A stretch of DNA of 17,199 nucleotides from Prevotellaceae bacterium (GCA_031257655.1 JAIROF010000084.1:1-17199); one strand, 5' to 3'; positions 1 to 8,923 are shown, numbered from the stretch's first letter. A program made the numbers and translations. The notes: generated by a model not told the origin, from the sequence alone.

Positions 1-58
1 AGGAAAGATTTTTTTTGCTCTTTTGTATATAAAAATTTGGATTTATCGAATATTTTTT

Positions 59-118
<60 letters not shown>

Positions 119-150
119 CTCAGCAAGTTAGGAAGGATTACCATACCTCT

Positions 151-195
151 CCCCCACTCCCCCCCATATTTTGCTGCGGGGGGTGGGGGTTTTTT
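151..195 (+). terminator. G/C-rich hairpin with T run (terminator or attenuator)
   Basis: The left arm CCCCCACTCCCCCCC (151-165) pairs with GGGGGGTGGGGG (178-189), leaving a two-base bulge, across a loop of about 12 bases. Six T follow at 190-195. This is the structure of an intrinsic terminator reading rightwards. It either ends a gene left of the window or acts as an attenuator in the leader of the SusC operon, about 270 bp ahead of that start codon. Confidence 0.7.
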
Positions 196-202
196 GTACT
201 CC

Positions 203-238
203 ATTGCTATACCGCTATTGCTATACCGCTACTATACC
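203..238. repeat. 14-bp tandem repeat
   Basis: ATTGCTATACCGCT occurs twice head to tail (203-216 and 217-230), followed by a partial third unit (ACTATACC, 231-238). No coding role is visible. It may be a binding-site array or simple slippage product in the spacer before the SusC operon. Confidence 0.7.
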
Positions 239-346
239 AGCGGATGCGAATACAAGCATCATACCCAATGTTCAACCCTCAAAAATCGTTATGCCTATGA
301 AGAATAAAAGTTAACCTGTTTAGCCGGAAGGAGAAGCCCAACCGGC

Positions 347-395
347 GTCATTTTACTAACAAAAATGACAAAATTTTATCCAGATGCGATAAAAT
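347..395. promoter_or_regulatory. Two adjacent inverted repeats in the susC leader
   Basis: GTCATTTT (347-354) pairs with AAAATGAC (362-369) over a 7-base loop. Immediately after, ATTTTATC (373-380) pairs with GATAAAAT (388-395), also over a 7-base loop. Their position 70-115 bases upstream of the SusC start suggests a leader RNA structure or an operator. No clear TAnnTTTG -7 box was found in this leader, so the promoter of the operon is not located. Confidence 0.4.
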
Positions 396-462
396 AGACC
401 AAGCTATCTCATGAAAAAACAGCCAAACAAAGTATAAAAAAATCATAAATCAACTTATTGTC

Positions 463-3400
463 ATGATTAAACAAAAACTTCTTAAAATTAGCGCGCTGCG
501 GAAGCTGCTGCTGTCTGCAGGCGCGTGTATGCTTACGCTTACGCTGCTGGCCCAGCAAAGCGTAACCGTTACGGGAACGGTAACCGACCATGACGGCGAA
601 GCGCTTTCGGGCGCGAGCATTATCCTTAAAGGGACGACGGTAGGCACCATAAGCAACGCCTCCGGCAGCTACTCCATAAGCGTACCGGGCAGCAGCGCTG
701 TGCTGGTGTTTTCGTTTATGGGATTTGTGGCGCAGGAAATTAGCGTAGGCTCCCAGGCGGTTATCAACGTAACCTTAGAGGAGGACGTGTTTCAGCTGGA
801 GGGGACGGTGGTTATCGGCTACGGTTCGCTGGAGAAAAAGCAGCTGACGAACTCCGTTACCTCCATTTCGGCGCGGGAGCTGCCGCAGGGACTTGGCGGA
901 GCAACCATTGCCAACTCGCTGAGCGGAAAGGTAAGCAGCCTGGTAATGCACGAAACGCCAAGCCCCAACTCGGATTTGAAGCTCCAGCTGCGCGGCATGG
1001 CGTCGATTAACGCAGAGAGCGGCCCGCTGGTGGTTATCGACGGTATGCCGGGCGGAGACATCCGCTCGGTGGTGCAGGAGGACATCCAGTCTATCGACAT
1101 CCTGAAGGACGCCGCCGCAGGAGCCATCTACGGAACGCGCGCTACCGGAGGCGTGATCCTCATTACCACCAAGCAGGCGCAGGAGGGTAAGCTCAAGATG
1201 ACCTACACCGGCGAGGTGATTTTCAAAAACACCTTTGCCAAGCCCGACATTATGACGGCAGAGGAGTTTGTGCGCTACAACACGGCGGCTACCAACTACG
1301 GGGGCAGCTACGACTGGTACGAGGCGGCGCTGGCAGACAACCCCACTTCGCAGCGCCATGTCGTAAACCTGAACGGCGGCTCGCGCGATGCGCGCATCTT
1401 CGCCACCGCCATGTACGAAGACAACTGCGGAACGATGCTCGGCGATACCCGTAAGGATTTCAGCGGGCGCGTCAACAGCGCCTTCAAGCTCCTCGACGGA
1501 TGGCTCGACATCAACACGCACATCGCCTACCGGCAGGCAGACCGCAACAGGGATAAGGCGACCGCCGGAACGCCCTGGTTCAACAACCCCACCCAGTCGC
1601 CATACGCAGGATATCCTTCGGAAACCTGGCCATACACGGTGAGCATGGTGGCGGCGCGAAACTCCCTGTTCGACGCAAAGAACATCACCGACAAGGGCTT
1701 GGACAAATGGTTTCGCCCCGATGTGGAGGCTAAGCTCAACATCCTCCCCATTTCGGGGCTTACCTACACGCAGACGGTAGGCTACGAAAACAGGCAGTGG
1801 GAGCGCAAGCTCTACGAGCCGTCCTTCTTGCAGAGAGGCGAATGGACAAACCGCTCGGGGCTGGGTACAGCGCAAATCGAATCCGACAAAATCATGCAGG
1901 TAAACTCCGAAGGCTACTTCTCCTTTATCCGCTCCATTGGCGCCGACCACAAAATCAACGCCGCCGCAGGGTACAGCTACTTTGAAAAGAACAGGGAAAA
2001 GTACAGCATGAAGAACTACGGCTTTGATTTTGACCCTGTAGGCGTGTGGAATATGGGCAGCGGCTCATACCTCAACAACCCCAATATTTCGGACCCAAAG
2101 CCCGAAATGTACTCCCAAAAAGCTATCACCGAGCGCCTGCTTGCCGGTTTTGGCCGCGTAAACTACTCGTTTCGGGACAAATACATCGCCACGGCAACGC
2201 TCCGGCGCGAAGGCTCGTCGAAGTTTGCCGAAAACAACCGCTGGGGCACCTTCTACGGCCTCTCGGCCGCATGGCGCATCTCCGAAGAGGGATTCCTAAA
2301 GGACGTTGAGCAGGTCAACGATCTGAAGCTGCGCCTCTCCTACGGCGTTACCGGCAACGAGGGCACTATTCTCCATGAAACCACAGGATTCCCCATTGCC
2401 TATGGCGCCGTTACCTATTCGCCTTCAGAATCCAGGACCATGCTGCCCGACGGCTCGTGGGTGGCTTCGTACGCAACGGCCTACGACATCAACCCCAACC
2501 TCGGATGGGAGGAAAAGCACGAGTGGAACATCGGCGTGGACTTCGAGCTGCTCAGCCGGCGCCTCTTTGGCAAGGTGGACTTCTTCCGCCGCAACATCGA
2601 AGGCCTGATTTTCCAAACCAACAACTCGAAGGGGCAGCACGGCACGTGGTACGAAAATATCGGAACGCTCGAAAATTTCGGCTGGGAGTTTGAAATCGGC
2701 GGCATCGCTGTCGACAGCAAAGACTGGAAGTACACCACCAAGATGAACATCAGCCACAACTCCACCAAGGTGGGCGTAATGGACGGAACCTCCACCCGGG
2801 TGGCCGGCAAAAACAGCTACGTAGGCAGAGCCGGCTACGTGCACTACCTGGAAGAGGGTGTACAGGTAGGCTCTTTTACGCTCTACAAGTATGCAGGAAT
2901 TGACTATCGGGGCAACTTTACCGCCTACCTGCCGCCCGACGAAGAGGGAAACGTAACGGTAAAGGCGCTCGACGGCGATGCCGACGATAAGGAAAAGCAG
3001 TATATGGGCAACTACGTGCCTACGGCGGTTATCGGCTGGAGCCACGACTTGGAGTACAAAAGCTGGTACCTGCAAATGCAAATCAACAGCGCCATCGACT
3101 TCGACATCTACAACGCCTTTGAGCACGTGCACGGCCTGACGGAAGGTATGGCCGGAAACAGCAACAAGCTGCTCGTAGCCTACACCAAGAACGCCCGCAT
3201 CACAGGACGCGCCCAGGCTACCAACTATTTTCTCGAAGACGGCACATACGTCAAGCTGCAAAACATTTCGCTCGGCTACCGCCTGGATTTGAAAAAATAC
3301 AGCCGGCTCTTTGATTCGGCAAAGGTATACCTGTCGATCAACAACGCGCTGCGCCTTACAAAATACAGCGGCACGAACCCCGAAATCGACTTCACCGGCT

Positions 3401-3477
3401 GGGAAGGCGGCGTCGATACCGGCGTGAGCTACCCGCAAACGCGCACGTTTGCGCTAGGAATTCAGTTAACTTTTTAA
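463..3477 (+). CDS. SusC/RagA-family TonB-dependent outer-membrane transporter
   Basis: A 1004-residue protein, the usual length for this family. Residues 1-30 are a signal peptide (basic start, hydrophobic core, ending LLA before QQ). Residues about 34-112 are the carboxypeptidase-regulatory-like beta-sandwich typical of SusC proteins. The plug follows from about 115 and contains the SusC signature LVVIDGMPGGD, then IQSIDILKDAAAGAIYG (about 190-230). The remainder is a 22-strand-type barrel rich in aromatic residues, ending in the outer-membrane C-terminus TFALGIQLTF. By family knowledge it imports a ligand across the outer membrane using TonB energy, with the SusD partner as a lid. The next gene starts 12 bases downstream, so the two form an operon. 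The substrate cannot be read from the sequence; no glycan-degrading enzyme is adjacent, so it need not be a glycan. Confidence 0.95.
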   Translation: MIKQKLLKISALRKLLLSAGACMLTLTLLAQQSVTVTGTVTDHDGEALSGASIILKGTTVGTISNASGSYSISVPGSSAVLVFSFMGFVAQEISVGSQAVINVTLEEDVFQLEGTVVIGYGSLEKKQLTNSVTSISARELPQGLGGATIANSLSGKVSSLVMHETPSPNSDLKLQLRGMASINAESGPLVVIDGMPGGDIRSVVQEDIQSIDILKDAAAGAIYGTRATGGVILITTKQAQEGKLKMTYTGEVIFKNTFAKPDIMTAEEFVRYNTAATNYGGSYDWYEAALADNPTSQRHVVNLNGGSRDARIFATAMYEDNCGTMLGDTRKDFSGRVNSAFKLLDGWLDINTHIAYRQADRNRDKATAGTPWFNNPTQSPYAGYPSETWPYTVSMVAARNSLFDAKNITDKGLDKWFRPDVEAKLNILPISGLTYTQTVGYENRQWERKLYEPSFLQRGEWTNRSGLGTAQIESDKIMQVNSEGYFSFIRSIGADHKINAAAGYSYFEKNREKYSMKNYGFDFDPVGVWNMGSGSYLNNPNISDPKPEMYSQKAITERLLAGFGRVNYSFRDKYIATATLRREGSSKFAENNRWGTFYGLSAAWRISEEGFLKDVEQVNDLKLRLSYGVTGNEGTILHETTGFPIAYGAVTYSPSESRTMLPDGSWVASYATAYDINPNLGWEEKHEWNIGVDFELLSRRLFGKVDFFRRNIEGLIFQTNNSKGQHGTWYENIGTLENFGWEFEIGGIAVDSKDWKYTTKMNISHNSTKVGVMDGTSTRVAGKNSYVGRAGYVHYLEEGVQVGSFTLYKYAGIDYRGNFTAYLPPDEEGNVTVKALDGDADDKEKQYMGNYVPTAVIGWSHDLEYKSWYLQMQINSAIDFDIYNAFEHVHGLTEGMAGNSNKLLVAYTKNARITGRAQATNYFLEDGTYVKLQNISLGYRLDLKKYSRLFDSAKVYLSINNALRLTKYSGTNPEIDFTGWEGGVDTGVSYPQTRTFALGIQLTF

Positions 3478-3489
3478 AATTCAATTGTC

Positions 3490-5292
3490 ATGAAAAAAAT
3501 AAATTTACGTAAAGCGCTACCGGCTGCCGCCGCGCTGATGCTATTCGGACAGTGCAGCATAGAGCCTATTTACTACACGGAGGTAACCGAGGAGGTATAC
3601 AACTCTTCGGCAGGAACTTCGGACGAGGCCGCTCAAATCGGCGTTTGGCAAATACTCGCCGTGCCGTTCGACCATTTGAAAGACTACCACGGAAGAATCC
3701 CCATGACCTCCCTCACGGCAAGCAATACCCTGACAACCGACGAAATACTCATGCCCAACCGCAACGGCGACTGGTACGACGATGGATTCTACCTGAACCA
3801 CTGGTACCATAAGTGGAACTCTACAACGGATGGCTACTGGGTATATGCGCATGACGACGCCGTGATGCAGGGTGTTGTAAAATGCTGGGATACGTACAAG
3901 CGGCTTGAGGCTATAGACTTTGCCGCCATCGGATTTTCCGATCCCGAAAAAACAAAAAAATGGATGCTGGCACAGGTAAAAGCAACGATTGCCTTCCTCT
4001 ACCTGTGCGGGCTTGACCACTTTGGCGGGCTGCCGCTGTACAAAACCGTGGCGGAGGGAACATCGGAAGAGGCTTTCGGACGCGCGACCGACAAGGAGAC
4101 ATTTCAGTTTATCGAAAGCACCCTCAGGGAGGTTATTCCCGACCTGGAGGTAAACGGCGCCAACGCCTTCAACGGATTCTTTACCAAGGGCGCTGCCGCC
4201 GCAGTGCTTGCCCGCCTGTACTTCAACGCCCGCTCTTACACCAAAGGGGAAGACCCCACGGCGCCAGGCGAAAGCTACGATGCGCAATGCAAAGAGGTGT
4301 GCACCGACATCAAGAACGGCGTTTACGGCACCTATAGCGTAGCCGCCGACTACCGCAGCGTTTTTGGCTGGAGCAACGAATACTGCTCCGAATTTATATT
4401 CGGCATTTCCAGCGCCAAGAGTTTTCGCGAAGTTAGCGGAAGCCGCCCGGAGTACGGAACTCACTACAACACCATGGTATACTTGGACAACAAGGAAGCG
4501 CTGTCGTGGAACGGCATTTGCCTTTCGCCCTCGCTGGACATGGATGGCAAAAACTACCGGTACGTAACCGGTAACCTTGGCGGGCCGTTCAAGCTGGGCT
4601 GCCCGTACGACAAGTTCGATTCTACCGACGTGCGCAAGCAAAATTACGTGTACCGCGGCGGCGGCCAGTACGAAGGAATGTTCCTTGCCGGCAAGCTCAT
4701 CAACCCGCTGACGGGAGGCGTCTGCACGGCCGACGGCACCCGCGAGTACAAGCAGGGCGACACCATCCCGATGGTGGATATTATCGCGCAGATTTGCCCC
4801 ACCAAGACCTACAGACCCAACCGCTACGAAGGCGCCATGTTTGCAGAGGAAAATTCGGGCGTGCGCCTGCTCAAATTTTCGCCTATTCCCAACGACGCCG
4901 ACAACGCGACGCGCTTCAACCCCGACATCCCGATTATCCGCTACGCGGAGATTGAGTTCATGCTGGCAGAAATTGCCTTCAACGACGGTGATAAGGGGAC
5001 GGCGGCCAAGCTTATCAACGACATCCGCGCACGGTACTTTACAACCACCGGCGGCGACCCGAACCCCGTGCCGGACGACTTCGATAAGTACCGCCTTGCC
5101 GACGAATGGCTGATTGAGTTCCTCGGCGAAGGACGCCGCCGCACCGACCTCGTGCGCCTGGGGCTCTACACCACAGAACCCTGGTGGGACCACCCGGCAG
5201 ACGGGCCGGGGCAGGAATACCGCAACCGATTCCCCATCCCACAGCACGCGATTGATGCAAACCCGAAGCTAACGCAAAATCCGGGATACTAA
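3490..5292 (+). CDS. SusD/RagB-family surface nutrient-binding lipoprotein
   Basis: A 600-residue lipoprotein of the SusD family, partner of the SusC transporter just upstream. The signal peptide MKKINLRKALPAAAALMLFG leads to Cys22. The residue before that cysteine is Gln, unusual for a lipobox, so lipidation is likely but not certain. The N-terminal half carries the helical TPR-like region; the C-terminal part has the family pattern IIRYAEIEFMLAEIAF, then FLGEGRRRTDLVRLG, then RFPIPQHAIDANPKLTQNPGY at the very end. By family knowledge it sits on the cell surface, captures the ligand and closes over the SusC barrel. The start is the only good ATG after the 12-base gap to the SusC stop. Length is at the upper end of the family range. 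Confidence 0.95.
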   Translation: MKKINLRKALPAAAALMLFGQCSIEPIYYTEVTEEVYNSSAGTSDEAAQIGVWQILAVPFDHLKDYHGRIPMTSLTASNTLTTDEILMPNRNGDWYDDGFYLNHWYHKWNSTTDGYWVYAHDDAVMQGVVKCWDTYKRLEAIDFAAIGFSDPEKTKKWMLAQVKATIAFLYLCGLDHFGGLPLYKTVAEGTSEEAFGRATDKETFQFIESTLREVIPDLEVNGANAFNGFFTKGAAAAVLARLYFNARSYTKGEDPTAPGESYDAQCKEVCTDIKNGVYGTYSVAADYRSVFGWSNEYCSEFIFGISSAKSFREVSGSRPEYGTHYNTMVYLDNKEALSWNGICLSPSLDMDGKNYRYVTGNLGGPFKLGCPYDKFDSTDVRKQNYVYRGGGQYEGMFLAGKLINPLTGGVCTADGTREYKQGDTIPMVDIIAQICPTKTYRPNRYEGAMFAEENSGVRLLKFSPIPNDADNATRFNPDIPIIRYAEIEFMLAEIAFNDGDKGTAAKLINDIRARYFTTTGGDPNPVPDDFDKYRLADEWLIEFLGEGRRRTDLVRLGLYTTEPWWDHPADGPGQEYRNRFPIPQHAIDANPKLTQNPGY

Positions 5293-5330
5293 TACTAAAC
5301 CGTTTTTTAATTATTTTAAATCTTCAAATA

Positions 5331-6023
5331 ATGAAAAGAATATTCCTACTTTTAATCTCAGCGCTGGCATGTACGATAGGCATGACCGGCTGTGGTGAAG
5401 AAAACAAAGAACCCGGCAACGTGCCGCTGACCGATATTACGACCGACAGGGCCGACGGCATCTCGCTTAACGTGCGATACGGCGAGGCTTCGGCTAATGT
5501 AAAGTTTTACCCGGTACCGCCTAACGCTACCGACGTGAAATTTATGCTGACTTCGGCAGACGACAGCGTGGCCACCATACGGGAAACCAAGCTGGGCGAG
5601 GCGGTAGTCACCGTTCTCAAGCCTGGCGCCACTACGGTGACCATAGCCAGCGGAAATGTCACAAAAGACATTGCGGTAACAGGTCGCTCCGACGTAACCG
5701 CGCTGGCCGAAATCCGATTGGAGACAGACTCGGCGCCTGCAGAAGGAACCGACACTACGCTGATTTTTAATTTGCCTGTGAGCAAAGCGATAAAGGTAAA
5801 GGCGAGCGCGAATCCGAGAAATGCCAATACCGATGCTAACGATTATGTAACCTTTACCTGGAAATCGAGCAAACCAACGGTGGCAACGGTTGCAGAGGAT
5901 GCGGAAACGACAAAAGCGGTTGACAAAACCGGCACCATTACCGCTATAGCCAAAGGCGAAGCCGAGATCACGATAAGCTGCGGCGAAATCAAGGCAAAGC
6001 GCATCATCGTCAAAGTCGACTAA
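5331..6023 (+). CDS. Lipoprotein with two bacterial Ig-like (BIG2-type) domains
   Basis: A 230-residue predicted lipoprotein: basic start, hydrophobic core and lipobox MTGC with Cys21, followed by acidic residues (GEENKEP), which resembles the surface-export signal of Bacteroidota lipoproteins. The rest reads as two beta-rich domains (about 33-118 and 125-229). Each has the BIG2 pattern of short strands with a DSVATI or KPTVATV core and a GTTTVTI or GEAEITI ending. It follows SusD by 38 bases and precedes the operon terminator, the position occupied by SusE/SusF-like accessory binding lipoproteins in other uptake loci. I infer an auxiliary surface ligand-binding or spacer role. No catalytic motif is visible and the ligand is unknown. 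Confidence 0.75.
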   Translation: MKRIFLLLISALACTIGMTGCGEENKEPGNVPLTDITTDRADGISLNVRYGEASANVKFYPVPPNATDVKFMLTSADDSVATIRETKLGEAVVTVLKPGATTVTIASGNVTKDIAVTGRSDVTALAEIRLETDSAPAEGTDTTLIFNLPVSKAIKVKASANPRNANTDANDYVTFTWKSSKPTVATVAEDAETTKAVDKTGTITAIAKGEAEITISCGEIKAKRIIVKVD

Positions 6024-6072
6024 AAGCGACAGCGGCGGCTGCCGAAGAGCGGGCTGCCAACGTAAACCCGAA

Positions 6073-6111
6073 AATTGAGCAGCACCCGGAAGGCGGGTGC
6101 GCCACTCAATT
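6073..6111. other. Inverted repeat after the SusCD operon
   Basis: AATTGAG (6073-6079) pairs with CTCAATT (6105-6111) and, inside it, GCACCCG (6082-6088) pairs with CGGGTGC (6094-6100). It has no T run of its own and lies 10 bases before the terminator hairpin, so it may be a 3'-end stabilising structure or a small 3' UTR element. Confidence 0.5.
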
Positions 6112-6120
6112 TACCAGGAG

Positions 6121-6160
6121 AAGTTGCCGGATAGCAGATAGCATCCGGCAACTTTTTTTT
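6121..6160 (+). terminator. Intrinsic terminator of the SusC-SusD-lipoprotein operon
   Basis: AAGTTGCCGGAT (6121-6132) is a perfect 12-bp complement of ATCCGGCAACTT (6143-6154), with a 10-base loop and T run to 6160. It lies about 100 bases after the stop of the Ig-like lipoprotein gene and before guaB, separating the two transcription units. Confidence 0.9.
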
Positions 6161-6336
6161 CTCCCCCAGCCAACAAATCGCTCCGGCAGCCGCCTGCTCC
6201 GGCAACCGCCCAACCGACGCCATGCCGCGCACAGCATAAGCATGCCGCAGGGCGCCCGGCGGGTTGGGCATTCTTTCTCCAACATCTTTTAGCTGCAAAG
6301 GGGCTTCGGCTACCGCAACATTCTAACAAAATTCCT

Positions 6337-6344
6337 TACCTTTG
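6337..6344 (+). promoter_or_regulatory. Bacteroidota-type -7 box upstream of guaB
   Basis: TACCTTTG matches the Bacteroidota -7 consensus TAnnTTTG exactly and ends 25 bases before the guaB ATG, implying a short leader. A matching -33 TTG at the expected distance is not present, so the call rests on the -7 box and position alone. Confidence 0.55.
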
Positions 6345-6369
6345 CAAGGAATTGTAACATAATTTGAGT

Positions 6370-7851
6370 ATGTCTTTTTACGAAGATCGAGCGGCTACCG
6401 AGGGTCTAACCTTTGACGATGTGCTGCTCATGCCGGCCTACTCCGAGGTGCTGCCGCGCGAAGTATCGGTGGCCACCCGGTTTACCCGCCGCATCGCCAT
6501 CAACGCCCCCATTGTATCGGCCGCCATGGATACCGTCACCGAATCGCAGCTGGCCATTGCGATTGCCCGCGAAGGCGGCATTGGGGTGATTCACAAAAAT
6601 ATGAGCATAGAGCACCAGGCGGCGCATGTGCGCATCGTAAAGCGCGCCGAAAACGGCATGATCTACGACCCGCTCACCATTAGCCCCGACAAAACGGTGG
6701 GCGAAGCGCTGTTCATCATGAAAGAGCATAAAATTGGCGGCATTCCGGTGATCAACGAGCAGCGCAAGCTGGCCGGCATTGTCACCAACCGCGACCTGCG
6801 CTTTGAGGACAACATGAGCCGCCCCGTGAGGGAGGTCATGACGCCGCGCGAAAAGCTCATCACCATTACCGAAAAAGACCTCACCAGCCTCGAAAGCGCC
6901 GCCACCATCCTGCGCATCCACAAAATCGAAAAGCTGCCGGTGGTAAACGCCGAAACCGACACGCTGCAAGGCCTGTTCACCTTCAAAGACCTGACCAAGG
7001 TAAAGGATAACCCCAACGCCAGCAAAGACAGCATGGGTCGCCTGCGGGTCGCCGCAGGCGTGGGCATTACCCCCGACGCGCCGCAGCGCGTGGCCGCCCT
7101 GGTCGACGCCGGGGTGGACGCCATCGTTATCGATACCGCGCACGGGCATACGCCCGGAGCCGTAGACCTGCTCCGCCAGGTAAAGCGCCGCTACTCCGCC
7201 ATCGACGTGGTGGTGGGAAACACCGCCACCGCCACCGCCGCAAAATTCCTCGCCGACGCCGGGGCCGACGCCGTGAAAGTCGGCATCGGCCCCGGCTCTA
7301 TCTGCACCACGCGCATCATCGCGGGCATCGGCGTACCGCAGCTCTCCGCCATATACGACGTGGCAAAAGCCCTCCGCGGAACAGGTATCCCCGTCATCGC
7401 CGACGGCGGCATCCGATACTCCGGCGACATCGTAAAGGCGCTCGCGGCCGGCGCCGACAGCATCATGGCCGGATCTATGTTTGCCGGCGTGGAGGAATCC
7501 CCAGGCGAAACTATCATCTACAACGGACGCAAGTTTAAGGCCTACCGCGGCATGGGATCGCTGGAGGCTATGCAGCACGGCTCTAAGGACAGGTATTTCC
7601 AGGCTGAAGTCGACGACCTCAAAAAGCTCGTCCCCGAAGGTATAGCAGGACGGGTGCCCTTTAAGGGTGCCCTCGCAGAGGTCGTATACCAAATGCTCGG
7701 CGGCCTGAGAGCGGGAATGTTCTACTGCGGCGCTAAAGATATAAATGAGCTCAAACAGGCTAAATTTGTCCGCATCACCAACTCCGGAATGGCCGAAAGC
7801 CACCCACACGACATTATGGTAACAAGCGAAGCCCCCAACTATAGCAGGTAA
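6370..7851 (+). CDS. guaB: Inosine-5'-monophosphate dehydrogenase
   Basis: A 493-residue IMP dehydrogenase, the usual length. It oxidises IMP to XMP with NAD+, the committed step of guanine nucleotide synthesis in the cytoplasm. N-terminal LTFDDVLLMPAYSEVLP is the family opening; two CBS domains follow at about 95-205 (PVINEQRKLAGIVTNRDLRF, then LPVVNAETDTLQGLFTFKDL). The catalytic cysteine is Cys312 in GPGSICTTR, the phosphate-binding loop is IADGGIRYSGD, and the mobile-flap Arg-Tyr pair is Arg408-Tyr409 in KDRYFQ. I chose the ATG at 6370 (MSFYEDRA) over the TTG six bases upstream because bacterial homologues start just before this motif. It has its own -7 box upstream, and its stop codon merges into a 7-bp repeat array. 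Confidence 0.97.
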   Translation: MSFYEDRAATEGLTFDDVLLMPAYSEVLPREVSVATRFTRRIAINAPIVSAAMDTVTESQLAIAIAREGGIGVIHKNMSIEHQAAHVRIVKRAENGMIYDPLTISPDKTVGEALFIMKEHKIGGIPVINEQRKLAGIVTNRDLRFEDNMSRPVREVMTPREKLITITEKDLTSLESAATILRIHKIEKLPVVNAETDTLQGLFTFKDLTKVKDNPNASKDSMGRLRVAAGVGITPDAPQRVAALVDAGVDAIVIDTAHGHTPGAVDLLRQVKRRYSAIDVVVGNTATATAAKFLADAGADAVKVGIGPGSICTTRIIAGIGVPQLSAIYDVAKALRGTGIPVIADGGIRYSGDIVKALAAGADSIMAGSMFAGVEESPGETIIYNGRKFKAYRGMGSLEAMQHGSKDRYFQAEVDDLKKLVPEGIAGRVPFKGALAEVVYQMLGGLRAGMFYCGAKDINELKQAKFVRITNSGMAESHPHDIMVTSEAPNYSR

Positions 7852-7983
7852 AAACTAAAAACTAAAAACTAAAAACTAAAGTTGAAAGTTGAAAGTTGAA
7901 AGTTGAAAACTAATAAGTAAGTAATCACTAATATCTAATAGCTAATAGCTAATATCTAATATCTAATATCTAATATCTAATAT
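7851..7983. repeat. Three successive heptanucleotide tandem arrays after guaB
   Basis: Starting at the last base of the guaB stop there are four AAAACTA units (7851-7878), then four GTTGAAA units (7881-7908), a degenerate stretch, then eight CTAATAT/CTAATAG units (7928-7983). All three arrays have a period of exactly 7 though the sequences differ. The last array ends 12 bases before the next start codon, so it occupies that gene's leader. No TAnnTTTG box or terminator is visible in it. Confidence 0.95.
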
Positions 7984-7995
7984 CTAAGAAGGTTG

Positions 7996-8865
7996 ATGGC
8001 AATATTTTTCTTCAAGCGAACGTTTTTTTTCGTGCTGGTTGCAGCAGCGTTCTTTTCGTGCAGCTACGCGGGCAAGAGCCGCCAGGAGGGTTGGCCGCTG
8101 GCTGCGGTGGGCAGCAAAACGCTGTACGCGGAGGACGTAAAGGAGCTCTTCCCGCCGGGCGTCACCGGCGAGGATAGCCTCACCATGCTGCACGCCTGCG
8201 TAGACGCCTGGGTGAAAAAAATGCTGCTGCTGCGCCTCGCAGAAGAAAACCTGAGCAGCAAGCAAAAAGACGTGTCGGCGCTGCTGGAGGACTACCGAAC
8301 ATCGCTGCTGGTGTACCGCTACAAGCAGGAGTACGTCGAGCTCGTGGATACCGCCATATCGGAGAGCGAATGCGAGGCCTTTTACACCGAAAATAAGCAG
8401 CACCTTACGCTGTTCAAGCCGGTGGTGCGCGTGCTCTTTATCAAGCTCCGCAAAAATTCTCCCTACTTGGAGCGCATCCGAAAAATATACACCTCCAACC
8501 GGCCGGAGGACATCGCAACGCTGGAAGACCTGTGCCTGCAAGCGGCGCTCAAGTTCGACCACTACGGCAACCGCTGGCTGTCGCTGGACGAGCTGACCAA
8601 AGAGCTCCCCCAGCAGCAGGACGGCTACGAAGACAGGGTGGCGCGAAAGCGCGCCGTGGAGGTGGAGGACGACGAATACGCCTACCTCGTGGCCATACGC
8701 GACTTCAAAGAGCGCAACGACATCGCACCGCTGGAGTACGCGTACGATAACATCCAAACAATAATCCTAAACCAACGGAAAAAAAGCATGATACAGCAGC
8801 TGGAGCAGCGTATCCTCCAGGAAGCCCTGCAAATAAACCTTGTTAAAATATATCGCGAATCCTGA
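7996..8865 (+). CDS. SurA/PpiC-related periplasmic lipoprotein, no obvious isomerase domain
   Basis: A 289-residue predicted lipoprotein (lipobox FFSC, Cys22) starting at the ATG at 7996 rather than the TTG directly before it. After the cysteine it follows the SurA N-terminal pattern: a short strand (LAAVGSKTLYAEDVKELFPPG), then long charged helices with a YRTSLLVYRYKQEYVE segment, then an acidic linker and a C-terminal helix ending in LQINLVKIYRES. A segment around 130-200 (VVRVLFIKL, then a helix and DRYGNRW-like turn) may be a degenerate parvulin fold, but I do not see the conserved GGDLG or FGYHI-type motifs. The neighbouring genes are a true SurA and an OstA-like protein, so I infer an outer-membrane protein chaperone role. 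Bacteroidota often encode two PpiC-type proteins here. Confidence 0.75.
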   Translation: MAIFFFKRTFFFVLVAAAFFSCSYAGKSRQEGWPLAAVGSKTLYAEDVKELFPPGVTGEDSLTMLHACVDAWVKKMLLLRLAEENLSSKQKDVSALLEDYRTSLLVYRYKQEYVELVDTAISESECEAFYTENKQHLTLFKPVVRVLFIKLRKNSPYLERIRKIYTSNRPEDIATLEDLCLQAALKFDHYGNRWLSLDELTKELPQQQDGYEDRVARKRAVEVEDDEYAYLVAIRDFKERNDIAPLEYAYDNIQTIILNQRKKSMIQQLEQRILQEALQINLVKIYRES

Positions 8866-8895
8866 ACCCTGAACTTTAAATCTGAAACTTTGAAT
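8861..8895. repeat. Degenerate 7-bp repeat overlapping a stop codon
   Basis: Two exact CCTGAAC units (8861-8867, 8868-8874) are followed by TTTAAAT, CTGAAAC and TTTGAAT in the same 7-base register. The TGA stop of the preceding gene lies inside the first unit. The array fills most of the 58-base gap before the surA-type gene. Confidence 0.75.
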
Positions 8896-8923
8896 TTCTC
8901 CAATTAGCATACCCCAAAAAAAC

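Noticed and set aside
775..1950. Long minus-strand open frame inside the SusC gene
   Set aside because: It is the antisense of a clearly coding, domain-complete SusC frame; its composition (Val, Arg, His-rich) is typical of antisense shadows in GC-rich DNA. The same applies to 3541-5247, 6406-7809 and 10423-11427 on the minus strand.
7851..7983. Intrinsic terminator of guaB
   Set aside because: The spacer holds tandem heptads but no stable hairpin followed by a T run, so the end of the guaB transcript cannot be placed.
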